Shown piece by piece: positions 15,906 to 24,804 of a stretch of DNA of 64,000 nucleotides (the first letter of the stretch is position 1; every line of letters starts with the position of its first letter). The notes beneath the pieces are model-generated. The model ran no database searches, was not told the origin of the DNA, and saw nothing but the letters and a program-made list of their open reading frames with translations. Source of the stretch: Mucilaginibacter sp. cycad4 (GTDB taxonomy: Bacteria; Bacteroidota; Bacteroidia; Sphingobacteriales; Sphingobacteriaceae); NCBI RefSeq assembly GCF_034263275.1, contig NZ_CP139559.1, positions 4,836,001 to 4,900,000 on the forward strand, in the 5' to 3' direction. A program made the position numbers and the translations under genes.

Positions 15906-16771
15906 GCTGCACCACTCACGATCTCGGTAAGCTCGGTAGTGATAGCTGCCTGACGGGCCTGGTTGTATGATAGTTTCAATGATTTCAAAAGTTCACCGGC
16001 ATTTTCGGTTGCTTTATCCATCGCTGTCATACGGGCACCATGTTCAGATGCATTTGAATCCAACACAGCGCGGTATAGTTGGATCTTGATATTTTTAGGG
16101 ATCAGTTGCTCAACAATTTCCTGTTGTGATGGCTCCAGAATGTAATCAACGTTAGCTGCCTTAACCTCTTCTTTTTTCTCAGCTTTTGGTACAGGCAACA
16201 ATTGTTCAGTAACAAGGTACTGCACAGCCGCGTTACGGAAATGGTTATACACCAGTTCTACACGGTCGTAATCGCCGTTAACAAAACCTTGCATAATAGC
16301 CTCAGTAATTTTTGAAGTATTTTCAAAGTTAAGGTCAAGGTACAGGTCGTTATTATTACCAATTACATTGTACTTGCGCCTTTGATAAAATTCCTGGCTT
16401 TTTTTACCGATAGCAACAATCGAAACGTTACCCGCAGCAAGCTGTTTAGGATATTTTTCGGCAATCAGGTTATTGGCAGTTTTAATAACGTTAGCGTTAA
16501 AAGCACCGGCCAAACCACGGTTTGATGATACCACAACCACCAATACACGCACAGGCTCACGCTCCTGAAGGTAAGGAGAAGTATTATCCTCCAAACTTGC
16601 AGATAAATTAGCCAGCAGGTCCTTTAACTTACTTGCGTAAGGGCGCAGCTGAATAATAGCGTTGGTAGCACGTTTCAACTTAGCAGCCGAAACCATTTTC
16701 ATAGCCTTGGTTATCTGCTGGGTTGATGATACAGATTTGATCCTGTTTCTTACTTCTTTTAAATTAGCCAT
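15884..16771 (-). CDS. atpG: F1Fo ATP synthase gamma subunit
   Basis: Central-stalk rotor subunit of F1, coupling c-ring rotation to catalysis. 295 residues, normal length. The N-terminal helix MANLKEVRNRIKSVSSTQQITKAMKMVSAAKLKRA and the C-terminal helix ASEHGARMTAMDKATENAGELLKSLKLSYNQARQAAITTELTEIVSGAAAL are the conserved paired coiled coil; the SSNRGLAGAFN segment lies in the Rossmann-like domain. Last gene of the operon here; the beta and epsilon genes are absent, as is usual in Bacteroidota where they form a separate unit. Separated from atpA by a word-palindrome, and its 3' end is duplicated downstream. Confidence 0.98.
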   Translation of the reverse strand: MANLKEVRNRIKSVSSTQQITKAMKMVSAAKLKRATNAIIQLRPYASKLKDLLANLSASLEDNTSPYLQEREPVRVLVVVVSSNRGLAGAFNANVIKTANNLIAEKYPKQLAAGNVSIVAIGKKSQEFYQRRKYNVIGNNNDLYLDLNFENTSKITEAIMQGFVNGDYDRVELVYNHFRNAAVQYLVTEQLLPVPKAEKKEEVKAANVDYILEPSQQEIVEQLIPKNIKIQLYRAVLDSNASEHGARMTAMDKATENAGELLKSLKLSYNQARQAAITTELTEIVSGAAALSGGN

Positions 16772-16779
16772 TCTTTATT

Positions 16780-16912
16780 GAGATGTGAGATTTGAGATAT
16801 GAGATTTGAGATAAATCTCAAATACTCCTACTCCTCTCTATATCTAATTTAATCTGCCAAATGTAAGATTCGAGGAATTCTCAAATCTCACATCTAACAT
16901 CTCATATCTAAA
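16780..16912. repeat. Intergenic word-palindrome (GAGAT/TTGAGAT words)
   Basis: Left arm repeats GAGATTTGAGATATGAG (16780-16812), right arm repeats CTCAAATCTCACATCT..CATCTCATATCT (16879-16911), with ATCTCAAAT already inside. It occupies the whole gap between atpA stop and atpG start. Confidence 0.8.
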
Positions 16913-16913
16913 A

Positions 16914-18488
16914 TTAATACCTTCCTGCCAGTTCTTTAGCCACTGTTTCCAGTACGCCGGTAAGCTGGTCGTCAAATTTACCTGCTTTAAGGGCAGCTAA
17001 AACTTCCGGGTGACGTGCTTCTAACTGGTCGGTAAATTCTGTTTCAAATTCCCTTACCTTGTTTACAGGTACATTACGCATCAGGTTTTTAGTACCTAAG
17101 TAAATGATAGCAACTTGTTTTTCAACGGTTACCGGCGAATATTGACCTTGTTTAAGGATCTCTACGTTACGGATACCTTTGTCTAACACGTTTTTGGTTG
17201 AAGCGTCAAGGTCTGAACCGAATTTTGAGAAAGCCTCAAGTTCACGGAACTGTGCCTGGTCAAGTTTCAAGGTTCCGGCAACTTTCTTCATTGATTTGAT
17301 CTGTGCGTTACCACCTACACGTGATACCGAAATACCTACGTTGATAGCCGGACGAACACCCGCGTTGAACAAGTTCGACTCCAGGAAGATCTGACCGTCA
17401 GTAATCGAAATTACGTTAGTTGGGATGTATGCAGATACGTCACCTGCTTGTGTTTCAATGATCGGAAGCGCTGTTAATGAACCGCCGCCTTTAACGATGC
17501 CCCTGATAGACTCAGGAAGGTCATTCATTTGCTGTGCGATAGAATCATTTGAATTGATCTTAGCGGCACGCTCTAATAAACGGCTGTGCAGGTAAAATAC
17601 GTCACCCGGATAAGCCTCACGGCCCGGTGGACGACGTAATAACAACGATACCTCACGGTAAGCAACCGCCTGTTTTGACAAGTCATCATAGATGATCAAA
17701 GCAGGGCGACCTGTATCACGGAAGTACTCGCCGATAGCAGCGCCTGCAAACGGAGCAAAGAACTGCATGGTAGCAGAGTCTGAAGCGTTAGCGGCAACTA
17801 CGATAGAGTAAGGCATAGCGCCATTCTCTTCAAGCGTACGAACGATGTTAGCAACAGTTGATGCTTTTTGTCCGCAGGCTACATATATACAGATAACAGG
17901 TTTACCTGCATCGTAAAATTCTTTTTGATTGATGATGGTATCGATACAAACCGCAGTTTTACCGGTTTGACGGTCACCGATAACCAACTCACGCTGGCCA
18001 CGGCCGATAGGGATCATCGCGTCGATAGCTTTGATACCGGTTTGCAATGGCTCGGTTACCGGCTGACGGTAGATTACGCCCGGAGCTTTACGCTCAAGCG
18101 GCATCTCATAGGTTTGACCAGTGATTGGGCCTTTACCATCAATAGGGGCACCTAAGGTATCAACAACACGGCCAAGCATACCTTCGCCTACGTTGATTGA
18201 TGCAATCCTGTTGGTACGTTTAACGGTATCACCTTCTTTAATATCGTCAGATTTACCTAACAATACCACACCCACGTTATCTTCTTCAAGGTTAAGTACG
18301 ATGCCTTGCAATCCTGTGCCAAACTCAACCAACTCACCCGACTGTACTTTAGTTAATCCATAAACGCGTGCGATACCGTCACCCACCTGGAGTACAGTAC
18401 CCACTTCTTCTAATTCAGATTCTGACTTGAAGCCGGCCAACTGCTGACGCAAAATTGCTGATACTTCGTCTGGTCTTACCTCTACCAT
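16914..18488 (-). CDS. atpA: F1Fo ATP synthase alpha subunit
   Basis: Non-catalytic nucleotide-binding subunit of F1. 524 residues. The N-terminal beta barrel (GDGIARVYGLTKVQSGELVEF), Walker A GDRQTGKTAVCIDTI, the DDLSKQAVAYREVSLLLRRPPGREAYPGDVFYLHSRLLERAAK block with the alpha signature, and the conserved ISVSRVGGNAQIKSMKKVAGTLKLDLAQ-type segment (here LDQAQ) with the arginine finger SRVGG are all present. The reading frame starts MVEVRPDEVSAILRQQL, typical of the family. Preceded by atpH (42 bp) and followed by the palindromic gap and atpG. Confidence 0.99.
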   Translation of the reverse strand: MVEVRPDEVSAILRQQLAGFKSESELEEVGTVLQVGDGIARVYGLTKVQSGELVEFGTGLQGIVLNLEEDNVGVVLLGKSDDIKEGDTVKRTNRIASINVGEGMLGRVVDTLGAPIDGKGPITGQTYEMPLERKAPGVIYRQPVTEPLQTGIKAIDAMIPIGRGQRELVIGDRQTGKTAVCIDTIINQKEFYDAGKPVICIYVACGQKASTVANIVRTLEENGAMPYSIVVAANASDSATMQFFAPFAGAAIGEYFRDTGRPALIIYDDLSKQAVAYREVSLLLRRPPGREAYPGDVFYLHSRLLERAAKINSNDSIAQQMNDLPESIRGIVKGGGSLTALPIIETQAGDVSAYIPTNVISITDGQIFLESNLFNAGVRPAINVGISVSRVGGNAQIKSMKKVAGTLKLDQAQFRELEAFSKFGSDLDASTKNVLDKGIRNVEILKQGQYSPVTVEKQVAIIYLGTKNLMRNVPVNKVREFETEFTDQLEARHPEVLAALKAGKFDDQLTGVLETVAKELAGRY

Positions 18489-18530
18489 TGTTTAAAATTT
18501 ATTTAGAGTTTTACTTTTAATACTTATTAA

Positions 18531-19073
18531 TTATGCCTGAACAGCAAATTCCTTTTTCATTTTTTTCAGGCTTGCAGCAATGCTGGTATCAACCTGCCTG
18601 TCGCCTATAGTTAACACAAAGCCGCCGATCAATGCCGGGTCAACTTTGGTTTCCAGTACAACTGTACCGCCAACTGACTGTTGTAATTCGGCAACCAATG
18701 TTGCTTTATTAGCTTCAGAAAGCGCAGTAGCCGATGTTATCTTAGCTTTAGTAATATGATTTTTAACATTGTACAGGTTAATGTACTCACCGGCGGTAAA
18801 GTATAATACTTCGCCGCGGCCTTTGTTAACCATTAGCTTAAAGAAAGCGATAGTAGCTTTGTTAACCTTATTTAAAAATATCTCATCAAGGATCTTGATC
18901 TTTTTAGAGTGAGATACAATTGGATTAGCCAATACTGCTACCAGTTCGGGGCTTCCCTTCAGGGTTTTTAAGAAAAGGTCCATATCGGCTTTGATCTCTG
19001 AAACAATTCCTTGTTCCTGTGCAAGATCAATGATCGATTTGGCATACCTGGTTGCTACCGTGATTTCTGACAT
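18531..19073 (-). CDS. atpH: F1Fo ATP synthase delta subunit (OSCP)
   Basis: Peripheral-stalk subunit that clamps F1 to the b subunit. 180 residues: helical N-terminal domain (TVATRYAKSIIDLAQEQG ... LDEIFLNKVNKATIAFFKLMVNKGRGEVL) and the C-terminal domain with the conserved VVLETKVDPALIGGFVLTIGDRQVDTSI. Start at ATG 19073. It lies between atpF and atpA on the minus strand. Confidence 0.97.
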   Translation of the reverse strand: MSEITVATRYAKSIIDLAQEQGIVSEIKADMDLFLKTLKGSPELVAVLANPIVSHSKKIKILDEIFLNKVNKATIAFFKLMVNKGRGEVLYFTAGEYINLYNVKNHITKAKITSATALSEANKATLVAELQQSVGGTVVLETKVDPALIGGFVLTIGDRQVDTSIAASLKKMKKEFAVQA

Positions 19074-19083
19074 GTTCTTTTAT

Positions 19084-19193
19084 TTCGGATTTCGAATTTT
19101 CGATTTCGGAATTTTTAATTTGAATAAGGAGATTGACGCGGGGTGTCTGAACCGGAAAATAAATCCGAAATCGAGCATCCCAAATCCGAAATC
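19084..19193. repeat. Intergenic word-palindrome (CGGATTTCG/CGAAATCCG words)
   Basis: Left arm TTTCGGATTTCGAATTTTCGATTTCGG (19083-19109), right arm AATCCGAAATCGAGCATC..AAATCCGAAATCC (19162-19193). Fills the gap between atpF stop and atpH start. Confidence 0.8.
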
Positions 19194-19194
19194 C

Positions 19195-19686
19195 TTACAA
19201 CTTCACTTCTTTTAATAACTGGCTTACCAACTCGTCTTGCTGCTGTTGATCTTCAAATTGCCTGCGAAGGATCTTCTCGGCAATTTCTAATGATAAGGTA
19301 GCTACCTGGTTTTTAACATCGGCCAAAGCGATAGCTTTCTGGTTGTTAATTTCAACACGGGCAAGCTCAATCATACGTGCGCCTTCTTTGTGTGCAAGCT
19401 CTTTAGCATCAGATACTATTTGCTCTTTGGCTTTTCGGGCTTCAGACAGGATCAGGTCACGCTCGGCACGGGCTTGTTTAATCAATGATTCGTTTTCATT
19501 GGTTAAACGGCTCATTTCCTCTTTGGCAGCTTCTGCTTTTAATAAAGCATCTTCAATTGAACGCTCACGATCGCCAATGGCAGCCATGATCGGTTTCCAG
19601 GCAAATGCCCTCAGTAAAATAAGTAAGAATAAAAAGGTTACGGATGTCCATACAACCAAACCCCAATCAGGCATTACTAAATCCAT
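19195..19686 (-). CDS. atpF: F1Fo ATP synthase b subunit
   Basis: Membrane-anchored peripheral stalk. 163 residues: one N-terminal transmembrane helix (LVVWTSVTFLFLLILLRAFAW, then the conserved KPI) and a long charged coiled coil (ERSIEDALLKAEAAKEEMSRLTNENESLIKQARAERDLIL ... ADVKNQVATLSLEIAEKILRRQF). Separated from atpE by a gap that contains a strong hairpin. Confidence 0.97.
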   Translation of the reverse strand: MDLVMPDWGLVVWTSVTFLFLLILLRAFAWKPIMAAIGDRERSIEDALLKAEAAKEEMSRLTNENESLIKQARAERDLILSEARKAKEQIVSDAKELAHKEGARMIELARVEINNQKAIALADVKNQVATLSLEIAEKILRRQFEDQQQQDELVSQLLKEVKL

Positions 19687-19738
19687 CTTTTATATTATTG
19701 TTGTGACTATAGTTCTAATTAACATTATTCATTTAAGT

Positions 19739-19780
19739 AAAAACCGGTGTGTAACCAACCGTTACACCACCCGGTTTTTA
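19739..19780 (-). terminator. Hairpin with U-run between atpE and atpF (possible attenuator)
   Basis: AAAAACCGG (19739-19747) pairs with CCGGTTTTT (19771-19779); the inner TGTAAC..GTTACA also pairs. Read on the transcribed minus strand the stem ends in CCGGTTTTTACTT, the form of an intrinsic terminator, yet it lies inside the operon just after atpE. Confidence 0.7.
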
Positions 19781-19797
19781 TTTTTTTTCGGGTAAAA

Positions 19798-20007
19798 TTA
19801 TTTGTTACCCAAAAGTGCAACGATCACACCGAAAAGAGCAACACCTTCAACAAGTGCGGCAGCGATGATCATGGCAGTCTGAATTTTTGAAGCAGCTTCC
19901 GGCTGACGAGAGATACCTTCCATCGCTTTACCACCGATTTGACCGATACCAATACCTGCACCGATAACTGCTAAACCTGCACCTAATGCAGCAATACTTC
20001 CAACCAT
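19798..20007 (-). CDS. atpE: F1Fo ATP synthase c subunit
   Basis: 69-residue proteolipid forming the rotor ring. Two transmembrane helices joined by the polar loop GGKAMEGISRQPEAASKI (conserved RQPE). The ion-carrying Glu is in AALVEGVALFGV on helix 2; the residue after it is Gly rather than Ser/Thr, which argues for a proton and not a sodium machine (inference from the known Na+ signature). Followed by a hairpin that could raise its share of operon transcripts. Confidence 0.98.
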   Translation of the reverse strand: MVGSIAALGAGLAVIGAGIGIGQIGGKAMEGISRQPEAASKIQTAMIIAAALVEGVALFGVIVALLGNK

Positions 20008-20054
20008 TGTTTTTAAATTTAAATGAATATAGTGTTATTATTAATTACAAATTA

Positions 20055-21134
20055 TTAATGATGATGCTCCTCAACAGCACTGCCTATAAACAACGCAGTA
20101 AGCATTGTAAAGATGAAAGCCTGCAGGAAAGCTACCAGCAACTCAAGCACATCGATAAACAAAGCAAAGGCTATTGATACCGGTGATACCCAAAGTGTCT
20201 GGAATATGAAAATCAAAGAGATTAATGCCAATACGATAACGTGGCCCGCCATGATGTTTGCAAACAAACGCACCATTAACGCAAAAGGCTTTGAAATGAT
20301 ACCGGCAAGCTCAACAATCCACATGATCGGATATAACCAAAATGGAACATCCGGAGCAAAAATGTGCTTCCAGTAATATTTGTTACCATTAAAGTTAACC
20401 ACGATAAGGGTAATAACCGCAAGCACCATCGTTACCGCGATATTACCTGTAAGGTTTGAACCTCCGGGAAAAATCGGGATCATACCAATCAGGTTATTGA
20501 TCAGGATAAAGAAAAACATAGTCAATAGCAGCGGCATAAATTTAGCGTACTTGTAACCAATGTTTGGAAGCGCTACCTCATCACGGATAAACAGGATAAG
20601 TGGCTCCAATAATGATTGCAAACCCTTAGGCGCTTTACCCACACGTTTTTTGTATGAGCCTGCCACGCTAACAAATATGATGATCAGCAATATTACCGAC
20701 ATCCACATGGAGAACACGTTGCGGGTAATTGACAGATCAAAGATCTTTGCGGTTTCATCAATAGTTGTACCATCGGCGCCAACAACTTTAATCTTATCCT
20801 TAATTAAAGCATAATTGTGGTATTTACCCTGGTGGGCTTTTTCACCATGCTCAAATTCTGAAGCCGAAAACACTTCCAGTCCGCCGTTTGTATAAAGTAT
20901 AACGGGCAAACCAATAGCAACCTTACCACCTATATGAAAATAGTGCGAATCGGCAATGTGCTCAAGGATGGCTTCATTAGGGTCAAACTTTTCCTTTTCT
21001 TTACTTTCAACAGTTGTTGATGACTCATTTTTTTCTTGTACAGCGTTAGCATTTAACGTTACAAACAGCGAAAAAACGCTTAAAATGATACCTAAGGTGA
21101 TTTTTTTTGAGTTCAAAATATGGCTAAAATCCAT
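20055..21134 (-). CDS. atpB: F1Fo ATP synthase a subunit
   Basis: Proton-channel subunit. 359 residues, longer than the usual 240-270 because of an N-terminal part of about 120 residues with a signal-like first helix (ITLGIILSVFSLFVTLNANA) and a charged periplasmic segment; this extension is common in Bacteroidota. The channel part has FMPLLLTMFFFILINNLIGMIPIFPGG, the conserved SKPFALMVRLFANIMAGH with the essential Arg in MVRLFAN, and the C-terminal helices LFIDVLELLVAFLQAFIFTMLTALFIG. The protein ends in HHH. Confidence 0.97.
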   Translation of the reverse strand: MDFSHILNSKKITLGIILSVFSLFVTLNANAVQEKNESSTTVESKEKEKFDPNEAILEHIADSHYFHIGGKVAIGLPVILYTNGGLEVFSASEFEHGEKAHQGKYHNYALIKDKIKVVGADGTTIDETAKIFDLSITRNVFSMWMSVILLIIIFVSVAGSYKKRVGKAPKGLQSLLEPLILFIRDEVALPNIGYKYAKFMPLLLTMFFFILINNLIGMIPIFPGGSNLTGNIAVTMVLAVITLIVVNFNGNKYYWKHIFAPDVPFWLYPIMWIVELAGIISKPFALMVRLFANIMAGHVIVLALISLIFIFQTLWVSPVSIAFALFIDVLELLVAFLQAFIFTMLTALFIGSAVEEHHH

Positions 21135-21148
21135 TAGCAGAGAGATTT

Positions 21149-21535
21149 TTACTTTAATTTTTGGTTGCGCAAGGTACGTAACAAACCGTAAATTTCAAAG
21201 GCGAGATTAAAGAAATATACGTAAAAAAAATTAGCAATAAATATCACCCCATTTACTTTGATTTTAACTAAAAAAAACAGGCAAAAAAACATGCAGGTCA
21301 AAAGCTTGATCATGGTTGCCCCGAGGAAGGTTTGAGCATATATCTCCTTGTTAATTTTGGTTACGATCAATATCGAAATGATAGTTAGAAACGTGAGCCC
21401 GGTTATAAAAGCAAATATCATCCAGAAATGAGGATCGAGCCAGGCGGCATGGCTTGATTTACTTAACAGCAATGGCGGTACAGCTATGATAACAGCAAAC
21501 AGCAGGAACGATAAAATTGCGGTAAATAGTTTCAA
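21149..21535 (-). CDS. Four-helix membrane protein in the ATP synthase operon
   Basis: 128 residues with four hydrophobic segments (about 3-24, 34-58, 69-92, 96-115). It lies between atpZ and atpB with a 4-bp overlap with atpZ, the position in which many bacteria encode AtpI, a membrane protein assisting c-ring assembly or Mg2+ supply. Sequence similarity to AtpI is not obvious, so I leave the symbol empty. Operon position is the main evidence for a role in ATP synthase assembly. Confidence 0.7.
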   Translation of the reverse strand: MKLFTAILSFLLFAVIIAVPPLLLSKSSHAAWLDPHFWMIFAFITGLTFLTIISILIVTKINKEIYAQTFLGATMIKLLTCMFFCLFFLVKIKVNGVIFIANFFYVYFFNLAFEIYGLLRTLRNQKLK

Positions 21536-21762
21536 TTTTTAACTGATCTGATAACGATGAACAAAGCAATAAATACCCCGACAAGGGCAAGGATGGCAGT
21601 AGCCCATTTTACATCATGCTTGCCGGCTTCATCAATCTTATAGCCTGCAAAGGTAAAAATGCCTATGATAACCACCATCTGAAAACCGATGCTGCTGTAT
21701 TTAGCATAAGCGCTTAAAGGCTTACCTACCTCATCTTCGTTATTTTGTTCATTTTCGGGCAT
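21532..21762 (-). CDS. atpZ: AtpZ/AtpI-family protein, first gene of the ATP synthase operon
   Basis: About 76 residues: an acidic polar N-terminus (PENEQNNEDEVGKPLSAYAKYSSIGFQM) and two transmembrane helices (VVIIGIFTFAGYKIDE and AILALVGVFIALFIVIRSV). The pattern of AYAKYSSIGFQM followed by GYKIDE is typical of the AtpZ family that precedes atp genes. The ATG at 21762 is preferred to the TTG at 21768. Stop and next start overlap (ATGA). A -7-like box touches the start codon, suggesting a nearly leaderless operon transcript. Confidence 0.8.
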   Translation of the reverse strand: MPENEQNNEDEVGKPLSAYAKYSSIGFQMVVIIGIFTFAGYKIDEAGKHDVKWATAILALVGVFIALFIVIRSVKN

Positions 21763-21765
21763 GCG

Positions 21766-21773
21766 CAAATTTA
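21766..21773 (-). promoter_or_regulatory. Candidate -7 box of the ATP synthase operon
   Basis: TAAATTTG on the minus strand fits TAnnTTTG and ends four bases before the atpZ ATG. If used, the transcript would be leaderless or nearly so. A -33 element was not convincing. Confidence 0.35.
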
Positions 21774-21831
21774 TTAAACCTATTGCATAATCTTTGCTAT
21801 TTTAGCAAGGCTTTTTAACTACAGTATTGCA

Positions 21832-24801
21832 TTGAGGCGATTATCATCATCCTATAAATCAAACATCAGCATTTTTTTACTGTCTGCACTTGTACTGGTA
21901 GCGGCCGGTTGTTCGCTTGAAAAACAAAGCGGTTTTAACCGCACCATGCAAAACCTCACTGCTCACTATAATATACTGTTTAATGCCAATGAAATTTTAA
22001 GGCTTAAGCAGGAAAGCTACGCGGCATCCTTTCCTGATGCCTATAGTGAATTGCTAAATGTTTACCCCGATACTACTGTACAAACCGGCACGCCCGATAA
22101 GGACCTAGAGGACGCCATCGTAAAAGCCAACAAGATTATCAGCATTAAGGAACAAAGCCATTATTTAGGTGATGCTTACCTGGTACTGGGCAAATCGCGC
22201 TACCTGCAAGCAAATTATTTTGATGCTGTTGAGTATTGTAATTATGTAACCAGGTCATTCGGCAAGCAAGCCAATCTAAAACAGGAAGCTTTGGTATGGA
22301 AGGCCCGCGGGCTTATGTACCTTAACCAGTTGTCTTTAGCCAAACTGGTAATCGACTCGGCAGTGCAGGATATCAATCCTAAAAAAAATGTTACTGCCGA
22401 TGTTTATGCTACCAAACTGCAATATGATATCCTAACCCAAAACTATGCCGAAGCTGAAGAGATGGCTAAACTGGCCATTAAATACAGCTATATCAGCAAT
22501 CTTAAACTCCGCTGGATATTTATCCTGGGCCAATTACAAGAGCTTAACCTTAAGCCAGCCGACGCCTATGAAAGCTATACCCGGATAGTTAAAAGCAACG
22601 CCAGTTTTGAAATGGCCTTTAATGCCAACCTTAACCGGATCCGCATCCGCGACAATCAAAACGGGGTTAAGGCCAGTAAGATCGATCTGTTACGCGCCCT
22701 GCTTAAAAATGAAGACAATACTGATTTTTACGACCAAATCTATTACCAGATTGGTGAGCAGCAGTTTAAAGCGGGAGAGATCGACAACGCCCTGAAAAGC
22801 CACAAGAAATCGGTGCGGGTAAGCACCAAAAATCAAAACCAAAAAGGTCTCTCCTACCTGCGCATTGCCGATATTAACTTTAAAAATAAGGCCGACTATG
22901 CAAGTGCCAGGCTTTATTATGATAGTACCCTTAATAACTTGTCAATAAATTACCCGGGGTACCGGATCATCCGCAAAAAGGCCGATAACCTGCAGATCCT
23001 TACCCGTCTGCTTGAAACCATCTCGCGCGAGGATACCCTGCAAATGCTTGCCGCTTTGGATGAGAAAACCCGTGATGCCCGTATAGATGAAATGGTAGCC
23101 CGTAAAACACGCCAGCAGCAACAGGCCGCTTTAGAAGCCGGCACCGGGGCTGCAGCCAATGTCAATAACGGCGCTATGCCAACTACCTTCGACAGGAATA
23201 ATAATTCATCTTCCCCAAATAAAAACAGCGGCAGTACTTTTTACTTTTACAATAACAGCGCCGTAAGCCAGGGATATAATGACTTTAAGCGTTTATGGGG
23301 CAATCGTAAGCTGGAGGATAACTGGCGCCGCAGCAGGCGTTCAAACACAGGCGTACCAACTGCTGCAGTGGGTATGGACTCACAAGTTAATGATCCGGAC
23401 GCGCCTGTTGGCAGCGCTGCCTATAATACTGCTAATGTATCGGCTGGTGCCTTCCGGCAGGACCTTGTTAAAAACCTGCCCCTCACTCCTGCCCTGTTGC
23501 AGCAATCAAACTTCAGGATCTATAACGCCTATTTTGAAATGGCTAATTTTTATCGCGATGTATTGGAAGATAAAAAGGAAGCTATTACCAGTTATGAAAC
23601 CCTGCTTACACGCTTTCCTCAAAGCAGTGATAAGCCTTCAGTTTATTATAACCTGTACAGGCTTTATGCAGATATAGACGTGGCAAAATCAAATGATTAC
23701 AAAAACAGGCTGCTTAAAGAATACCCCGAAAGTATCTTTGCTAAAGTTATTCTCGATCCGGACTACGCCCGCAAACTGGCCGATGTAGATGCTGAATTTA
23801 ACGGCTTTTATAACGAAGTATACGATCAGTATGCTCAAAAGCAATACACCAAGGTGATTGAGAAAGCTAATGGTCTCCTGAATAAATATCCTGACAACCG
23901 GTATGCTGCTCAACTGTATTATCTGAAGGCCATCGCTGCCGGGCATATGGAGAAGCTCCCTCCCTTTCAGGCAGATCTGCAGTTAATCGCCGCAAAATAT
24001 CCGCAGGATAAGCTTATTGCCCCACTGGTTAACCAGCATCTTGCTTATATCGATTCGAACAAGGCCGAAATAGCCGCCCGCCCGGTGGTATTATTTAATG
24101 ATGATCCTAACGAGATTCCTTTTACCCCACCGGTGGCATATCAAAAACAAACAGAATACCGTCCGCCATATACGCCATCGGCGCAAAACGTAACTCCCCA
24201 GGAGCGCCTGCCCGAACGGGACACGCGTGTAATAGCAGGAGCTAAAACATCGGCACCACAAATTCAGCAGGCAATAACCCAACAGCCCAAACAACTTGCT
24301 GCAGGCCAGATCCCTTTACCGCAGCATCAAATGCCGGATACTTCGCGGGATATAGCCACACAGCCTGCGCCAAAGCAAACAGATACGGTGGCCGCAGTTC
24401 ATACTGCAGCCATCAGCAATACGCCCGCTGTAAACTATATATTCAGCAAGCGCGACAGCAGCAACTATTACTTTGTGATAAATGTATCCAGCGGTACAAC
24501 TAATCTGGCTTCCACACGTTTTGGAGTAGGGCAGTTTAACCGTACGCGATACACCCGCAGCGAAGTGATCCACCACGTTAAAAGCGTTGGCGAAAATAAC
24601 CAGCTGATATACGTTGGCCGTTTTTACAGCCTTGCCGATGCTAAGGATTATGCACGTACCATTGTACCCCTGCTACCTGATATTATGAAGGTTCCAAAGG
24701 ATAAATACAGCTTTTTTATCATTACCAAAGAAAATCTGGATAAATTAGCAACCCAAAGTATATTGGATAGTTATTTTGACTACTATCAGAAATTTTATTA
24801 A
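21832..24801 (+). CDS. sprE: Type IX secretion system TPR lipoprotein PorW/SprE
   Basis: 989-residue periplasmic/outer-membrane lipoprotein needed for type IX secretion and gliding in studied species (PorW in Porphyromonas, SprE in Flavobacterium). Signal peptide ends in the lipobox AAGC (near residue 27), followed by the family opening SLEKQSGFNRTMQNLTAHYNILFNANE. Several TPR-like helical repeats follow (for example YLVLGKSRYLQANYFDAVEYCNYV, YNLYRLYADIDVAKSNDYKNRLLKEYPESIFAKVI). A low-complexity Asn/Ser/Ala part lies near 440-540, a Pro/Gln-rich part near 750-860 and a C-terminal SPOR-like fold at about 870-985. The start is TTG at 21832; no ATG precedes the signal peptide in frame. PBP1A follows after 3 bp. 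Confidence 0.88.
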   Translation: MRRLSSSYKSNISIFLLSALVLVAAGCSLEKQSGFNRTMQNLTAHYNILFNANEILRLKQESYAASFPDAYSELLNVYPDTTVQTGTPDKDLEDAIVKANKIISIKEQSHYLGDAYLVLGKSRYLQANYFDAVEYCNYVTRSFGKQANLKQEALVWKARGLMYLNQLSLAKLVIDSAVQDINPKKNVTADVYATKLQYDILTQNYAEAEEMAKLAIKYSYISNLKLRWIFILGQLQELNLKPADAYESYTRIVKSNASFEMAFNANLNRIRIRDNQNGVKASKIDLLRALLKNEDNTDFYDQIYYQIGEQQFKAGEIDNALKSHKKSVRVSTKNQNQKGLSYLRIADINFKNKADYASARLYYDSTLNNLSINYPGYRIIRKKADNLQILTRLLETISREDTLQMLAALDEKTRDARIDEMVARKTRQQQQAALEAGTGAAANVNNGAMPTTFDRNNNSSSPNKNSGSTFYFYNNSAVSQGYNDFKRLWGNRKLEDNWRRSRRSNTGVPTAAVGMDSQVNDPDAPVGSAAYNTANVSAGAFRQDLVKNLPLTPALLQQSNFRIYNAYFEMANFYRDVLEDKKEAITSYETLLTRFPQSSDKPSVYYNLYRLYADIDVAKSNDYKNRLLKEYPESIFAKVILDPDYARKLADVDAEFNGFYNEVYDQYAQKQYTKVIEKANGLLNKYPDNRYAAQLYYLKAIAAGHMEKLPPFQADLQLIAAKYPQDKLIAPLVNQHLAYIDSNKAEIAARPVVLFNDDPNEIPFTPPVAYQKQTEYRPPYTPSAQNVTPQERLPERDTRVIAGAKTSAPQIQQAITQQPKQLAAGQIPLPQHQMPDTSRDIATQPAPKQTDTVAAVHTAAISNTPAVNYIFSKRDSSNYYFVINVSSGTTNLASTRFGVGQFNRTRYTRSEVIHHVKSVGENNQLIYVGRFYSLADAKDYARTIVPLLPDIMKVPKDKYSFFIITKENLDKLATQSILDSYFDYYQKFY

Positions 24802-24804
24802 AAA

